64,000 bases of DNA from Pseudoclavibacter caeni (lineage in GTDB: Bacteria > Actinomycetota > Actinomycetes > Actinomycetales > Microbacteriaceae), in the NCBI RefSeq assembly GCF_008831125.1, contig NZ_WBKA01000002.1:310001-374000 (forward strand), read 5' to 3'. Of this stretch, positions 54,397 through 63,742 are shown piece after piece. Position 1 is the stretch's first letter, and the number at the start of each line of letters is the position of its first letter. The translations under genes and the position numbers were made by a program. The notes beneath the pieces were generated by a model. The model did no database searches and had not been told where the DNA came from. It worked only from the letters and a program-made list of their open reading frames with translations.

Positions 54397-55140
54397 TCAG
54401 CGGCCGAGACGCAGCAGACGGCCGACCTCTTCGGCGGTCAGCGGCCGCATCTCCCCTTCCGGCAGCGCGCCCAGCCGCACCGGGCCGATGCGGCGGCGGG
54501 TCAGCTCGAGCACGGGGTGTCCGATGTGGGCGAGCATGCGACGGACGATGCGGTTGCGCCCCGAGTGCAGGTGGATCTCCACGAGTGTGCGGCCGTCGGC
54601 ACGGTCGAGGACGCGAGCGGCGTCGGCGCGGATCGGCCCGTCCTCGAGCTCCACGCCCTGCCGCAGCCGGGCGAGGTCGCGCGGGGCGACCCGGCCGCGC
54701 ACGAGTGCGACGTAGACCTTCTCGACCTCGAACGAGGGGTGCATGAGCTGGTGGGCGAGCTCGCCGTCGTTCGTCATCAGCAGCAGCCCGCGGGTCGCCT
54801 CGTCGAGCCGGCCGACGTTGAAGATGCGCCCGGTCTCCGCCGTCGCCCAGCGCGACAGGTCGGGCCGGCCGTGCTCGTCGTGCATCGTGCTGACCACCCC
54901 GGCGGGCTTGTTGAGCGCATAGTACCGCAGGCCGGGGTCGGTGACGATGACGAGCCCGGCGACCTCGATGCGGTCCTCGGGACGCACCCGGGTGCCGAGC
55001 TCGCGGACGATGCGGCCGTTGACGGCGACGCGACCGGCCAGGATGAGCTCCTCGCTCGCCCGGCGCGAGGCGACGCCCGCCCGGGCCATCACCTTCTGCA
55101 GGCGCTCGCCCTCGGGATGCTGGTCAGTCTCGTTCGCCAT
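54397..55140 (-). CDS. rluB: Ribosomal large subunit pseudouridine synthase RluB
   Basis: A 247-residue enzyme. The N-terminal S4 domain is RLQKVMARAGVASRRASEELI, followed by YALNKPAGVVSTMHDEHGRP and the catalytic Asp in VGRLDEATRGLLLMTNDG. LHSGRNRIVRRMLAHIGHPV completes the RsuA/RluB type. It makes a pseudouridine in 23S rRNA. Its start overlaps the end of scpB by 17 bases, as in many actinobacteria. Confidence 0.94.
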   Translation of the reverse strand: MANETDQHPEGERLQKVMARAGVASRRASEELILAGRVAVNGRIVRELGTRVRPEDRIEVAGLVIVTDPGLRYYALNKPAGVVSTMHDEHGRPDLSRWATAETGRIFNVGRLDEATRGLLLMTNDGELAHQLMHPSFEVEKVYVALVRGRVAPRDLARLRQGVELEDGPIRADAARVLDRADGRTLVEIHLHSGRNRIVRRMLAHIGHPVLELTRRRIGPVRLGALPEGEMRPLTAEEVGRLLRLGR

Positions 55141-55765
55141 CGGTCTCCTCCGGGTCTTCGGGCAGCAGGTTCGAGATGGGCGGCAGCTCGTCGAGCGAGT
55201 CGACGCCCAGCTCAGCGAGCAGCAGGTCGGTCGTGCGGAAGAGCGTCGCCTGTGTCGCCTCGTCCACGCCCGCGGGCTCGACGAGCCCGCGGGCGACGAG
55301 CGTGCGCACGACGCCGTCGACGTTGACCGCGCGGATGGCCGAGATCTGCCCGCGGCTGATCGGCTGCCGGTAGGCGATCACCGCGAGGGTCTCCAGCGCC
55401 GCCTGGCTGAGCCGGGGCGGGATGCGCTCGTCGACGAGCCGGCGCACCGCGTCCTCGTACCCGGCCCGCACGTACAGCTGCCAGCCGCCGGCGACGCGAC
55501 GCAGCTCGAACCCGCGCTCCGGCGGACCGTCGTACTCGGCCTGCAGACCCGCGAGGGCGCGGGCGACCCAAGGCTCGGGCTCGGCGACGGCGGCGGCCAG
55601 CGAACGAGTGTCGACCGGCCGGTCGGCGGCGAGGAGCACGGCCTCGAGACGGGCCGACAGGGGCCGGGCGTCCTGGGCGGCGGCGTCCGGGGCAGCGGCT
55701 GCGGCATCCGGGGTCACCGCGTCCGAGACCACGGCATCCGACACCGTCTGGTCCGACTCGCTCAT
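55124..55765 (-). CDS. scpB: Segregation and condensation protein B
   Basis: A 213-residue protein with two winged-helix domains; LEAVLLAADRPVDTRSLA near residue 42, SQAALETLAVIAYRQPISRGQISAIRAVNVD and LLLAELGVDSLDELPPIS are family hallmarks. An Asp/Ala-rich N-terminal tail of about 40 residues is added. It joins ScpA to form the kleisin part of the SMC condensin. The start overlaps the scpA stop by four bases. Confidence 0.95.
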   Translation of the reverse strand: MSESDQTVSDAVVSDAVTPDAAAAAPDAAAQDARPLSARLEAVLLAADRPVDTRSLAAAVAEPEPWVARALAGLQAEYDGPPERGFELRRVAGGWQLYVRAGYEDAVRRLVDERIPPRLSQAALETLAVIAYRQPISRGQISAIRAVNVDGVVRTLVARGLVEPAGVDEATQATLFRTTDLLLAELGVDSLDELPPISNLLPEDPEETDGERD

Positions 55766-56676
55766 CGGCGCTCCTCCTCTCCGCCCTGTGGGTGCTGTCC
55801 GTCGGGCGCGGTCGCGTGCCCGGGCCCCGTCCCGTCCGTCTCACGCCCGGCCCCATCCGACTCGGGCGCCGGGGTCTCGTAGTCGGCCCCGAGCGCGGCG
55901 AGCTGGGCGTCGTCCCAGTGCTCGCCGGTCCAGCGAATGTGCAGCGGCCCGAGCGGCTCGAGCTGCTCGAAGGTCACCGCCGTCTCACGATACAGCTCCA
56001 GCACCGCGAGGAACCGCGCGACGACCTCGCCGCGGCCGGCCACGTCGGCGACCAGGTCGTGGAAGTCCGCCTCCCCCGCGGCCCGCAGCCGGCGCACCAG
56101 GATCGCCGCCTGGGCGCGGATGCTCACCGTGGGCGCGTGCAGATGCGCGAGCCCCACGGTCGGCGGGGTGCGCGGGGCGAGCGCGATCCGGGCGAGCACT
56201 GCCAGATCCTGCGGGGACGTCGTCCACACCAGCGGCGGCGGGGTGACGTCGACGGCCGCGGTCGGCGGGGCGGTGCGGGCGAGCCGGCCGCCCTCGGCGT
56301 CCAGCCGGGCGGCGAACCAGGCCGAGACCTCCTTGAACGCCCGGTACTGGAGCAGTCGGGCGAACAGCAGGTCGCGGGCTTCGAGCGCGGCGATGTCCTC
56401 CCGGTCGACGGCCTCGCCGCGGGGCAGCAGGCTCGCCGCCTTCATGTCGAGCAGGGTCGCGGCGACGACGAGGAAGCGGCTCGTCTGCTCGAGCTGCCCG
56501 GCCGCGTCAAGAGCGCGCACGTGCTCGAGGAACTCCGCGGTCACGAGGCTCAGCGACACCTCGGTGACGTCCAGCTCGTGCCGGCCGATCAGGGTCAGCA
56601 GCAGGTCGAACGGCCCGTCGAAGTTCTCCAGACGGACGGCGAACCCGGCGGCGGGCTCGTCAGGGGGCGCCGCCAC
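55762..56676 (-). CDS. scpA: Segregation and condensation protein A
   Basis: A 304-residue kleisin. The N-terminal SMC-binding part is VRLENFDGPFDLLLTLIGRHELDVTEVSL, followed by FLVVAATLLDMKAASLLP and, after a less conserved middle, the C-terminal winged helix FLAVLELYRETAVTFEQ. An acidic, low-complexity tail of about 40 residues ends the protein. The GTG start overlaps the parA stop by 17 bases. Confidence 0.95.
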   Translation of the reverse strand: MAAPPDEPAAGFAVRLENFDGPFDLLLTLIGRHELDVTEVSLSLVTAEFLEHVRALDAAGQLEQTSRFLVVAATLLDMKAASLLPRGEAVDREDIAALEARDLLFARLLQYRAFKEVSAWFAARLDAEGGRLARTAPPTAAVDVTPPPLVWTTSPQDLAVLARIALAPRTPPTVGLAHLHAPTVSIRAQAAILVRRLRAAGEADFHDLVADVAGRGEVVARFLAVLELYRETAVTFEQLEPLGPLHIRWTGEHWDDAQLAALGADYETPAPESDGAGRETDGTGPGHATAPDGQHPQGGEEERR

Positions 56677-57472
56677 GGGCGATCAGCTCTCGGGCGAGCC
56701 GCCGGTAGGCCTCGGCGGCCGGGTGACTGCTGGCGAACTCGGTGATCGGCTTCGCCGCGACGGATGAGTCGGGGAACTTCACCGTGCGCGGGATGACGGT
56801 GTCGAACACCGTGTCGCCGAACGCCTCGCGCACCCGCTGCGACACCTCGCGGGCGTGGATCGTGCGCGAGTCGAACATGGTGATGAGGATCCCGTCGAGC
56901 TCGAGGGCGGGGTTGAGGCGATCCTGCACCTTCTCGATCGTCTCGACAAGCAGGGCGACGCCGCGCAGGGCGAAGTACTCCGCCTCGAGTGGGATGATCA
57001 CCCCGTGCGCGGCGGTGAGCGCGTTGATCGTGAGCAGCCCGAGCGACGGCTGACAGTCGATGAGGATCACGTCGTAGTCGCCGGTCACCTGGCGCAGGGC
57101 GCGGGCGAGCGCCTGCTCGCGGGCGACCTCGTTGACGAGCTGCAGCTCGGCGGCCGACAGGTCGATGTTCGCCGGCAGCACGTCGAGATCCTGGATGAAC
57201 GTGTGCGTGATGACCGACCGGGTGTCCTTCACCGTGCCCATGAGCAGGTCGTAGACGGTGGGGTCGTCCATCGTCTGCACGCCCAGTGAGGCGGACAGCG
57301 CGCCCTGCGGGTCGAAGTCCACGAGCAGCACCCGCCGCCCGTACTCCACGAGGGCCGCACCGAGGCTCACGGTGGTCGTCGTCTTGCCGACGCCGCCCTT
57401 CTGGTTGCTCATCGAGATGATGCGCGCTGGGCCGTGGCCGTTCAGCGGCTGGGGCACGGGGAAGTCACTCAC
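56660..57472 (-). CDS. parA: ParA family chromosome-partitioning ATPase
   Basis: A 270-residue deviant Walker A ATPase: ISMSNQKGGVGKTTTTVSLGAAL, then LLVDFDPQGALSASLGV and DVILIDCQPSLGLLTINAL. It probably works with ScpA/ScpB in segregation or division; no parB follows, so it is the Soj-like homologue found beside scpA. TAGACT (complement of 57480-57485) lies seven bases before the GTG at 57472, so it may also be transcribed as a leaderless message from within the end of xerD. Confidence 0.93.
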   Translation of the reverse strand: MSDFPVPQPLNGHGPARIISMSNQKGGVGKTTTTVSLGAALVEYGRRVLLVDFDPQGALSASLGVQTMDDPTVYDLLMGTVKDTRSVITHTFIQDLDVLPANIDLSAAELQLVNEVAREQALARALRQVTGDYDVILIDCQPSLGLLTINALTAAHGVIIPLEAEYFALRGVALLVETIEKVQDRLNPALELDGILITMFDSRTIHAREVSQRVREAFGDTVFDTVIPRTVKFPDSSVAAKPITEFASSHPAAEAYRRLARELIARGGAP

Positions 57473-57482
57473 GACGCACAGT

Positions 57483-58520
57483 CTAGTCGGTGACCTCCGA
57501 CCCGCCGTCGTCGCGCACCGGCGCAGGCTCGGGCGGACGCCCCTGCGCCGGGGTCGCCCGGTGGGCGCGCGGGTGGCTCGTCGCGTACACCTCACGCAGG
57601 TGCTCCTCGGTCACCCGGGTGTAGATCTGCGTGGTCGTGACCGACGCGTGGCCGAGCAGCTCCTGGACGACACGCAGGTCGGCCCCGCCGGAGACGAGAT
57701 GCGTGGCGAAGGAGTGGCGCAGCACGTGCGGTGACACCCGGTGCTCGGGCAGACCGGCCCGCCGGCCGGCGCGGGCGATGATCTCCCACACGGCCTGCCG
57801 GCTGAGCGGCCCGCCACGCACGCCGAGGAACAGCCGAGACCTGGACCGCCCCCGGGCTGCGAGCGCCGGGCGCACCCGCACGAGGTACGCGTCCAGGGCG
57901 TGCCGGGCGCAGGCGCCGACAGGCACGATCCGCTGCCGGTCGCCCTTGCCGCGCAGGCGCACGACGTCGAGCGGCGGCGCGTCGTCGACGCGCTCGAGCG
58001 TCTGGACGTCGTCGACGACGAGGCCGGTCAGCTCGCTGACCCGGCAGCCGGTCGCGTACAGGAACTCGAGGATGGCCCGGTCGCGCAGGCTCACGGGGTC
58101 GTCGCCCGCGGCCGACTCGATCAGCCGGGTGACCTCGGCGATGCTCAGCGCCTTCGGCAGGCGGCGCGGCCGGCGCGGCCCTCGCAGCGCCGGGCCGGGA
58201 TCGGTGGGCAGCGTGCCGTCGCGGAACAGCTGGCGGTGGAGGCCCCGGACGGCGCTGAGCATCCGCCCCGTGGTCGCGGCGCTCGTGGCCACGCCGGCCG
58301 CGGCACGGGTCTCGGCCAGCCATCCCGGGTAGGCGCGCAGCGTGGCCTCGTCCACCTCCGCCAGGTCGGTGATGCCGCGCTCGGCGAGCCAGCCCCGGTA
58401 GGCGCGCAGATCGGAGCGGTAGGCGCGCACGGTGTTCTCGGCGAGCCCCCGCTCGGCGCGCAGCGCGACGAGGAACCCGGCGATCTGCCGGTCCGCGAGG
58501 GTGGCCGCCGGGTCGCTCAC
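57483..58520 (-). CDS. xerD: Tyrosine recombinase XerD
   Basis: A 345-residue site-specific recombinase. The core-binding domain has FLVALRAERGLAENTVRAYRSDL. The catalytic domain shows Arg in ATGCRVSELTGL, Lys in RGKGDRQRIVPV, HVLRHSFATHLVSGGADLRVVQELLGH and the nucleophile Tyr in TTQIYTRVT. It resolves chromosome dimers at dif with XerC. The GTG start overlaps the Nudix stop by four bases. A 40-residue Pro/Glu-rich tail is added. Context is housekeeping, not phage. Confidence 0.93.
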   Translation of the reverse strand: MSDPAATLADRQIAGFLVALRAERGLAENTVRAYRSDLRAYRGWLAERGITDLAEVDEATLRAYPGWLAETRAAAGVATSAATTGRMLSAVRGLHRQLFRDGTLPTDPGPALRGPRRPRRLPKALSIAEVTRLIESAAGDDPVSLRDRAILEFLYATGCRVSELTGLVVDDVQTLERVDDAPPLDVVRLRGKGDRQRIVPVGACARHALDAYLVRVRPALAARGRSRSRLFLGVRGGPLSRQAVWEIIARAGRRAGLPEHRVSPHVLRHSFATHLVSGGADLRVVQELLGHASVTTTQIYTRVTEEHLREVYATSHPRAHRATPAQGRPPEPAPVRDDGGSEVTD

Positions 58521-59221
58521 GACCGGGCGCGCCGCGCCGTCTCCGCGAGCACCCCGACGACGAGCGTGGGGTTGTGCAGCCGGTGCGCGAGCACGGCGTC
58601 GCGCACCGCGGCGAACGGCCGCCAGACGAGCCCCATGTCGCGCTCCTCGCCGGTGCGCTCGAAGTCGGTCACCCGGTGCCGCAGCCCGGTGGCGCGGTAC
58701 AGCCGCAGCCGCTCGTCGCTGCCGCCCGGAGTGGTGAACAGGTCGATCAGCGGCTCCCAGTCCTCGGCCTCGAGTTCCGCCTCCTCGGCGAGCTCGCGGC
58801 GAGCCGCCTCGAGCGGCGCCTCGCCGGGCACGTCGAGCAGCCCGGCGGGCAGCTCCCACAGTCTGGCGCGCACCGGGTGGCGGTACTGGTGGACGAGCGC
58901 GACGCGGTCGCGGTCGTCGAGAGCGAGCACGCCCACGGCGCCGGGATGCCGGACGAACTCGCGGGTGAGCGTCCCGTCGCCATAGGCGACCCGCTCACGG
59001 CGCACCTCCCACACCGTGCCGCGGAACACGGTCTCCCCGGCGAGGACGCGATGCGGCTCCGGCGCGTCGGCGAGCGGTCCGGCCGGGGCGGATCCGGCCG
59101 CGCCGAACCCGTGCACGCCGGACCCGGCCGGTGTGGCATCGGGCCGGTCGGCTTCAAACTCGTCGGGGCCGGGCACGGTCGCGTCCGGCGCGCCCGCGGG
59201 GGTCCCGTCAGCGGTCGGCAT
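58517..59221 (-). CDS. ADP-ribose pyrophosphatase-type Nudix hydrolase
   Basis: A 234-residue protein. After a Pro/Ala-rich 60-residue tail, it has the NudF-like [31 protein letters not shown], then [10 protein letters not shown] and the Nudix box with [15 protein letters not shown] Pro about 15 residues past the box ([13 protein letters not shown]) is the usual ADP-ribose pyrophosphatase mark. It hydrolyses ADP-ribose to AMP and ribose 5-phosphate. The start overlaps pyrG by 14 bases. Confidence 0.9.
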   Translation of the reverse strand: MPTADGTPAGAPDATVPGPDEFEADRPDATPAGSGVHGFGAAGSAPAGPLADAPEPHRVLAGETVFRGTVWEVRRERVAYGDGTLTREFVRHPGAVGVLALDDRDRVALVHQYRHPVRARLWELPAGLLDVPGEAPLEAARRELAEEAELEAEDWEPLIDLFTTPGGSDERLRLYRATGLRHRVTDFERTGEERDMGLVWRPFAAVRDAVLAHRLHNPTLVVGVLAETARRARS

Positions 59222-60950
59222 GGCCCTCGGCGCGGGCCTCGACGTCCACCTCGACGGAGACCGAGACGTCCTCGGTCTCGTCGAACAGCCGGGTGGCCTG
59301 CTGCCGCTCGAGCGCGGCGCCGACGAGGCCGGCGAACAGCGGGTGGGGCGCGGTGGGGCGCGACTTGAACTCGGGGTGGGCCTGGGTGCCCACGTAGAAC
59401 GGGTGCTCCTCGACCGGCAGCTCGACGAACTCGACCAGGTGTCCGTCCGGCGAGGTGCCGCTGAAGCGCATCCCGGCCTCGGCGATCCGATCACGGTAGG
59501 CGTTGTTGACCTCGTAGCGGTGCCGGTGGCGCTCGGTGACCTGCGTGGTGCCGTACAGCCCGGCGACAAGCGACCCCTCCGCGAGCACGGCCGGGTACGA
59601 GCCCAGCCGCATCGTCCCGCCGAGGTCACCGGCGGCGAGAATATCCACCTGCTCGGCCATCGTGGCGATGACCGGCTGTGGGGTGTCGGGTTCGAACTCG
59701 CTCGACGACGCCTCGGCGAGGCCCGCGCGATGCCGGGCGTACTCGATGACCATGCACTGCAGCCCCAGGCACAGCCCCAGCGCGGGCAGCCGGTTCTCCC
59801 GCGCCCAGGCGAGCCCGGCGAGCTTGCCCTCGATGCCGCGGATGCCGAACCCGCCGGGCACGCAGATCGCATCGACTGTGCCGAGCTCCCGCTCGCGCAC
59901 CCGTTCGTCGAGCAGGCTGTCGGAGGGGATCCAGCGCACGTTCACCTTCGTGGCGTGGGCGAAGCCGCCCGCGTGCAGCGCCTCGGTCACCGACAGGTAT
60001 GCGTCGGGCAGGTCGATGTACTTGCCGACCAGGCCGACGGTGACCTCGTGGCGGGGGTGGTGGACGGCGTCGAGCACCGGCTGCCAGCGCGACCAGTCCA
60101 CCTCGTGGGCGGGCAGGTGCAGCTGATCGGTGATCACCCGGTCGAGTCCCTCCGAGTGGATGATCGTGGGGATGTCGTAGATGCTCGCCGCGTCGGGGCA
60201 GTTCACCACCGCGCCGATCTCCACGTTGCACATGAGCGCGATCTTCGCCTTGATGCCCTCGCCGACCGGGCGGTCGCTGCGCAGCACGATCGCGTCGGGC
60301 TGGATGCCGATCGATCGCAGGGCGGCGACGGAGTGCTGGGTGGGCTTCGTCTTCAGCTCGCCGCTCGGACCGATGTACGGCACGAGCGAGACGTGGACGA
60401 AGAAGACGTTGTCGCGGCCGAGCTGCTGGCGCACCTGCCGGGCCGCCTCGAGGAACGGCTGCGACTCGATGTCGCCGACCGTGCCGCCGACCTCGGTGAT
60501 GATCACGTCGGGCAGGTCCTCGCCGTCGTGCGGGGTCGCCTGCGCGCGCATGCGGCTCTTGATCTCGTCGGTGATGTGTGGAATGACCTGGACGGTGTCG
60601 CCCAGGTACTCGCCGCGGCGCTCCTTGGCGATCACGGTCGAGTACACCTGGCCGGTGGTCACGTTGGCCGCCTGGCTGAGGTTGATGTCGAGGAACCGCT
60701 CGTAGTGCCCGATGTCGAGGTCCGTCTCCGCGCCGTCCTCGGTGACGAACACCTCGCCGTGCTGGAAGGGGTTCATCGTGCCCGGGTCGACGTTGAGGTA
60801 CGGGTCGAGCTTCTGCATGACGACCCGGACGCCGCTGGCCCTCAGGATGTGCCCGAGGCTGGCCGCGGTCAGTCCCTTTCCGAGCGAGGAGACCACGCCC
60901 CCGGTCACGAAGATCTGTTTGACTGTCCGAGTGCTCTGCGCGTCTGCCAC
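59208..60950 (-). CDS. pyrG: CTP synthase
   Basis: A 580-residue enzyme. The amidoligase half begins with [20 protein letters not shown] and has [21 protein letters not shown]. The glutaminase half has the catalytic Cys in [17 protein letters not shown] and His-Glu in THPEFKSRP-like [11 protein letters not shown]. It makes CTP from UTP, ATP and glutamine. The GTG at 60950 has a -10-like TAGGAT eight bases upstream and GGAGA between. A Glu/Asp-rich C-terminal tail is slightly longer than usual. First gene of the pyrG-Nudix-xerD unit. Confidence 0.97.
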   Translation of the reverse strand: MADAQSTRTVKQIFVTGGVVSSLGKGLTAASLGHILRASGVRVVMQKLDPYLNVDPGTMNPFQHGEVFVTEDGAETDLDIGHYERFLDINLSQAANVTTGQVYSTVIAKERRGEYLGDTVQVIPHITDEIKSRMRAQATPHDGEDLPDVIITEVGGTVGDIESQPFLEAARQVRQQLGRDNVFFVHVSLVPYIGPSGELKTKPTQHSVAALRSIGIQPDAIVLRSDRPVGEGIKAKIALMCNVEIGAVVNCPDAASIYDIPTIIHSEGLDRVITDQLHLPAHEVDWSRWQPVLDAVHHPRHEVTVGLVGKYIDLPDAYLSVTEALHAGGFAHATKVNVRWIPSDSLLDERVRERELGTVDAICVPGGFGIRGIEGKLAGLAWARENRLPALGLCLGLQCMVIEYARHRAGLAEASSSEFEPDTPQPVIATMAEQVDILAAGDLGGTMRLGSYPAVLAEGSLVAGLYGTTQVTERHRHRYEVNNAYRDRIAEAGMRFSGTSPDGHLVEFVELPVEEHPFYVGTQAHPEFKSRPTAPHPLFAGLVGAALERQQATRLFDETEDVSVSVEVDVEARAEGHADR

Positions 60951-61007
60951 GGGTCTCCATCCTATCGCACTTGGGGACCCGCCGGTCGCCCGGCGCGTCC
61001 CGCGGTC

Positions 61008-62693
61008 TCACACCCGGGACTGCCGCCGCAGCTCCCTGGCGTGGGCGAGCGCCGTGGCGCTCACCCGTCCGGCCAGCATCCTGGCCAGCTCCTCGTCCCT
61101 CCCCGCGTCGTCCAGTCGGACGACGTCGCTGGCGCCCGCGTGCTCCCCCGCCGCGCGCTGCACCGCCAGATGGGTGTCAGCGTACGCTGCCACCTGGGGC
61201 AGGTGGGTGACGACGAGCACCTGCGCGTGGCGGGCGAGCCGGGCGAGCCGCTCGCCGATCCGCACGGCCGCCTGGCCGCCCACGCCTGAGTCGACCTCGT
61301 CGAACACGAACGTGCGCCCGGTGCCGCCCTCCGCCGTCTCGCTCACGCACAGCTCGAGGGCGAGCATCACCCGGGAGAGCTCGCCGCCGCTGGCCGTGCG
61401 GGCGAGCGGCAGCGGGGTCGCCTCCGCATGCCCGGCGAGCAGGAACGCCACCTCGTCACCCCCAGTGGCGTCCAGCGGCCGATCGGTCACCGCGATCTCG
61501 AGCCTCGCCTCGGGCATCGCGAGCCCGTGCAGCTCCGCGGTCACCCGCTCCGCGAGCGCGGCGGCCGCACGGCGACGCTCGGCGCCGAGGGCGCGGGCCG
61601 CCTCGTCGCGGGCGGTCTCGGCGCGATCGACCTCCGTCTGGAGCCGCTGCCGGGTGTCATCGTCGGCGTCGAGCTCGGCGAGCCGGGCGGAGCCGGTCTC
61701 GAGCAGCTCGATCGCCCGGTCGACCGTGCCGAAACGTCGCTCCAGCTCGCGCAGCTCCGCCAGCCGCTCGTGAGCCCGAGCGAGATCCGCCTCCCCCAGC
61801 TCGTCGAACGACGCGATGAACGAGCTGAGCTCCCCGGCGACGTCCTGGGCGACCGCCTCCAGCTCGGCCACCCGGTCGGCGAGGGCGGCGAGGGCGGCGT
61901 CCGGAGCGGTCTCGAGCTGTGCGCGGGCGGCGGCGGCGAGGCCGAGCAGGTCCCGGCCGTCCGGCATCGCGTCCTCTGCGCTGAGCAGCTGCCGGGCGGT
62001 ACCGGCCCGGCGCAGCAGATCCTGCCGGGCGTCGAGCCGGCCGACGAGCGCCTCGAGCTCGGCCAGCTCCCCGGCCCGGGGCGCGACCCGCTCCACGACG
62101 GCGACGTCCTCGCGCAGTCGGTCCGCCTCCGCAGCGCGGGCCTGTCGACCGGCAACGAGGTCGTCGAGCCGGCGGCGCAGCTCCCGCCAGGCCTCCCATG
62201 CCGCACGATAGCTCTCGGCGGCCCGGTGCAGGGGGCCCCCGCCCGCCTCGTCGAGCACGGCGCGCTGCTCGGCGGGCGTGCGCAGCCGCAGCTGGTCGCT
62301 CTGGCCGTGGATCGACACGAGCGGCGCCATGATCCGGCCGAGCACCCCATTGGGCACCGCGTGCCCGCCCGCCCAGGCGCGGGTGCGGCCGGTCGCGGCG
62401 AGGCGACGGCTGACGATGAGCTCGTCGCCGTCCAGCTCGCCGCCGGCGTCCTCGACCGCGCGGGCGACCGGCCCGTCGGGGTCGACGAGCAGCCGGCCGG
62501 TGATCTCCGCCCGCTCGGCGCCCTCCCGCACGCGGGAGGCGTCGGCGCGCGCGCCCTGCAGCAGCTGCAGCGCGGTGACGACCATGGTCTTGCCGGCGCC
62601 CGTCTCGCCGGTGAGCACCGTGAGCCCCGGGCCGAGCGCGAGGGTCGCCCGGGCGACGGCGCCGAGGTCGCGGATGTCGATCTCCTCGATCAC
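61008..62693 (-). CDS. recN: DNA repair protein RecN
   Basis: A 561-residue SMC-like ATPase. Walker A is VLTGETGAGKTMVVTALQLL, then SIHGQSDQLRLRTPAEQR and a long coiled-coil middle, the signature TASGGELSRVMLALE and Walker B FVFDEVDSGVGGQAA. It acts at DNA double-strand breaks. The GTG start overlaps the nadK stop by four bases (GTGA) with GGAGG just before. It lies 57 bases upstream of pyrG with no intervening genes. Confidence 0.96.
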   Translation of the reverse strand: MIEEIDIRDLGAVARATLALGPGLTVLTGETGAGKTMVVTALQLLQGARADASRVREGAERAEITGRLLVDPDGPVARAVEDAGGELDGDELIVSRRLAATGRTRAWAGGHAVPNGVLGRIMAPLVSIHGQSDQLRLRTPAEQRAVLDEAGGGPLHRAAESYRAAWEAWRELRRRLDDLVAGRQARAAEADRLREDVAVVERVAPRAGELAELEALVGRLDARQDLLRRAGTARQLLSAEDAMPDGRDLLGLAAAARAQLETAPDAALAALADRVAELEAVAQDVAGELSSFIASFDELGEADLARAHERLAELRELERRFGTVDRAIELLETGSARLAELDADDDTRQRLQTEVDRAETARDEAARALGAERRRAAAALAERVTAELHGLAMPEARLEIAVTDRPLDATGGDEVAFLLAGHAEATPLPLARTASGGELSRVMLALELCVSETAEGGTGRTFVFDEVDSGVGGQAAVRIGERLARLARHAQVLVVTHLPQVAAYADTHLAVQRAAGEHAGASDVVRLDDAGRDEELARMLAGRVSATALAHARELRRQSRV

Positions 62694-63742
62694 GCCGGTC
62701 CTCCCTCCCCGCCAGCTGAGGGGCCCCGGCCGTCCTGAGCCGTGTGGGCGTCCGCCTCGCGCTGGGCGATCGTCTCTGCTGCGAGGGCGTCGCGTCCGGT
62801 CGGCGCGGGCTGGGCGCCGGGGCCGTGTCGCTGCTCGGCCCCCTGCTGCCAGCTGAGCGAGGGCAGCTCGAACTTGTTGACGAGCCGGTCGACGAACGAC
62901 CCGGTGCGCAGGCGGGCTAGGCGCACGGGGATCGCCGACCGGCTCACCTGCACGCGCGCGCCGGGCGGCAGGGCCTGGCTGCGGCGCCCGTCGCACCAGG
63001 TGACGGCGCCGTCCGCGTCGTCGCTGAGCTGGACGTCGACGGTCAGGTGCGGGGCGATGACGAGCGGTCGGGCGAACAGGGCGTGCGCATTGAGTGGCAC
63101 GAACAGCAGCGCCTCGAGGTTCGGCCAGACGATGGGGCCGCCGGCGGAGAACGCGTATGCGGTGGACCCGGTCGGGGTGCTGACCATGACGCCGTCGCAG
63201 CCGAAGGCGGTGAAAGGCCGTCCGTTGATGCTCACGTCGACGGTGATCATCTTGTTGCTGCGCGGCTTCTCGATGGTGACCTCGTTGAGGGCCCAGTCCT
63301 GGAAGAGCAGCCGGTCGCCGTCGGAGACCCGCACGGTCAGCGCCATCCGGCGCTCCACCTCGTAGGCGCGGCGGACGACGTGGCTGACGGCCTGCACGAG
63401 ATCGTCACGCTCGCTCTCCGCGAGGAAGCCCACATGGCCCAGGTTCACACCGATGATGGGCGTCGCGTCGAAGCGGACGAGCTCCGCGGCGCGCAGGATC
63501 GTGCCGTCGCCGCCGAGGACCATGACGATCTCGAGATCGGGGCCGGTGCAGTCGACGCCGAGCACCTCCGCGTCGTCGACGTCGACGCCCCACTGGCGCA
63601 GCGGCTCGACCCCGTCAGGGGCGAGCACGGGCACGAGCCCGGCCTCGCGCAGCAGCCGCAGCGTGATCATCGTCGACTTGAGCGCGACCTCCCGTCGTGG
63701 ATGCACGACGAGCAGCACCCGGCGTCGGGTCTCATCGGCCAT
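62690..63742 (-). CDS. nadK: NAD kinase
   Basis: A 350-residue enzyme phosphorylating NAD to NADP. It has VMVLGGDGTILRAAEL, GVNLGHVGFLAE, NEVTIEKP and DGVMVSTPTGSTAYAFSAGGPIV, followed by the C-terminal beta domain with APHLTVDVQ. A Gln/Ala-rich tail of about 50 residues is added at the end. The ATG at 63742 has GGAG nine bases upstream; a GTG at 63748 is possible. It overlaps tlyA by 11 bases. With nadABC and nadE it completes NADP supply. Confidence 0.96.
   Translation of the reverse strand: MADETRRRVLLVVHPRREVALKSTMITLRLLREAGLVPVLAPDGVEPLRQWGVDVDDAEVLGVDCTGPDLEIVMVLGGDGTILRAAELVRFDATPIIGVNLGHVGFLAESERDDLVQAVSHVVRRAYEVERRMALTVRVSDGDRLLFQDWALNEVTIEKPRSNKMITVDVSINGRPFTAFGCDGVMVSTPTGSTAYAFSAGGPIVWPNLEALLFVPLNAHALFARPLVIAPHLTVDVQLSDDADGAVTWCDGRRSQALPPGARVQVSRSAIPVRLARLRTGSFVDRLVNKFELPSLSWQQGAEQRHGPGAQPAPTGRDALAAETIAQREADAHTAQDGRGPSAGGEGGPA

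Noticed and set aside
57483-58520. Phage or island integrase
   Set aside because: The recombinase is embedded between pyrG/Nudix and parA-scpAB, the conserved xerD position, with no attachment repeats or phage genes.
59016-61289. A 757-codon plus-strand frame opposite pyrG and the Nudix gene
   Set aside because: Same shadow effect; the minus strand has unmistakable CTP synthase and Nudix motifs.
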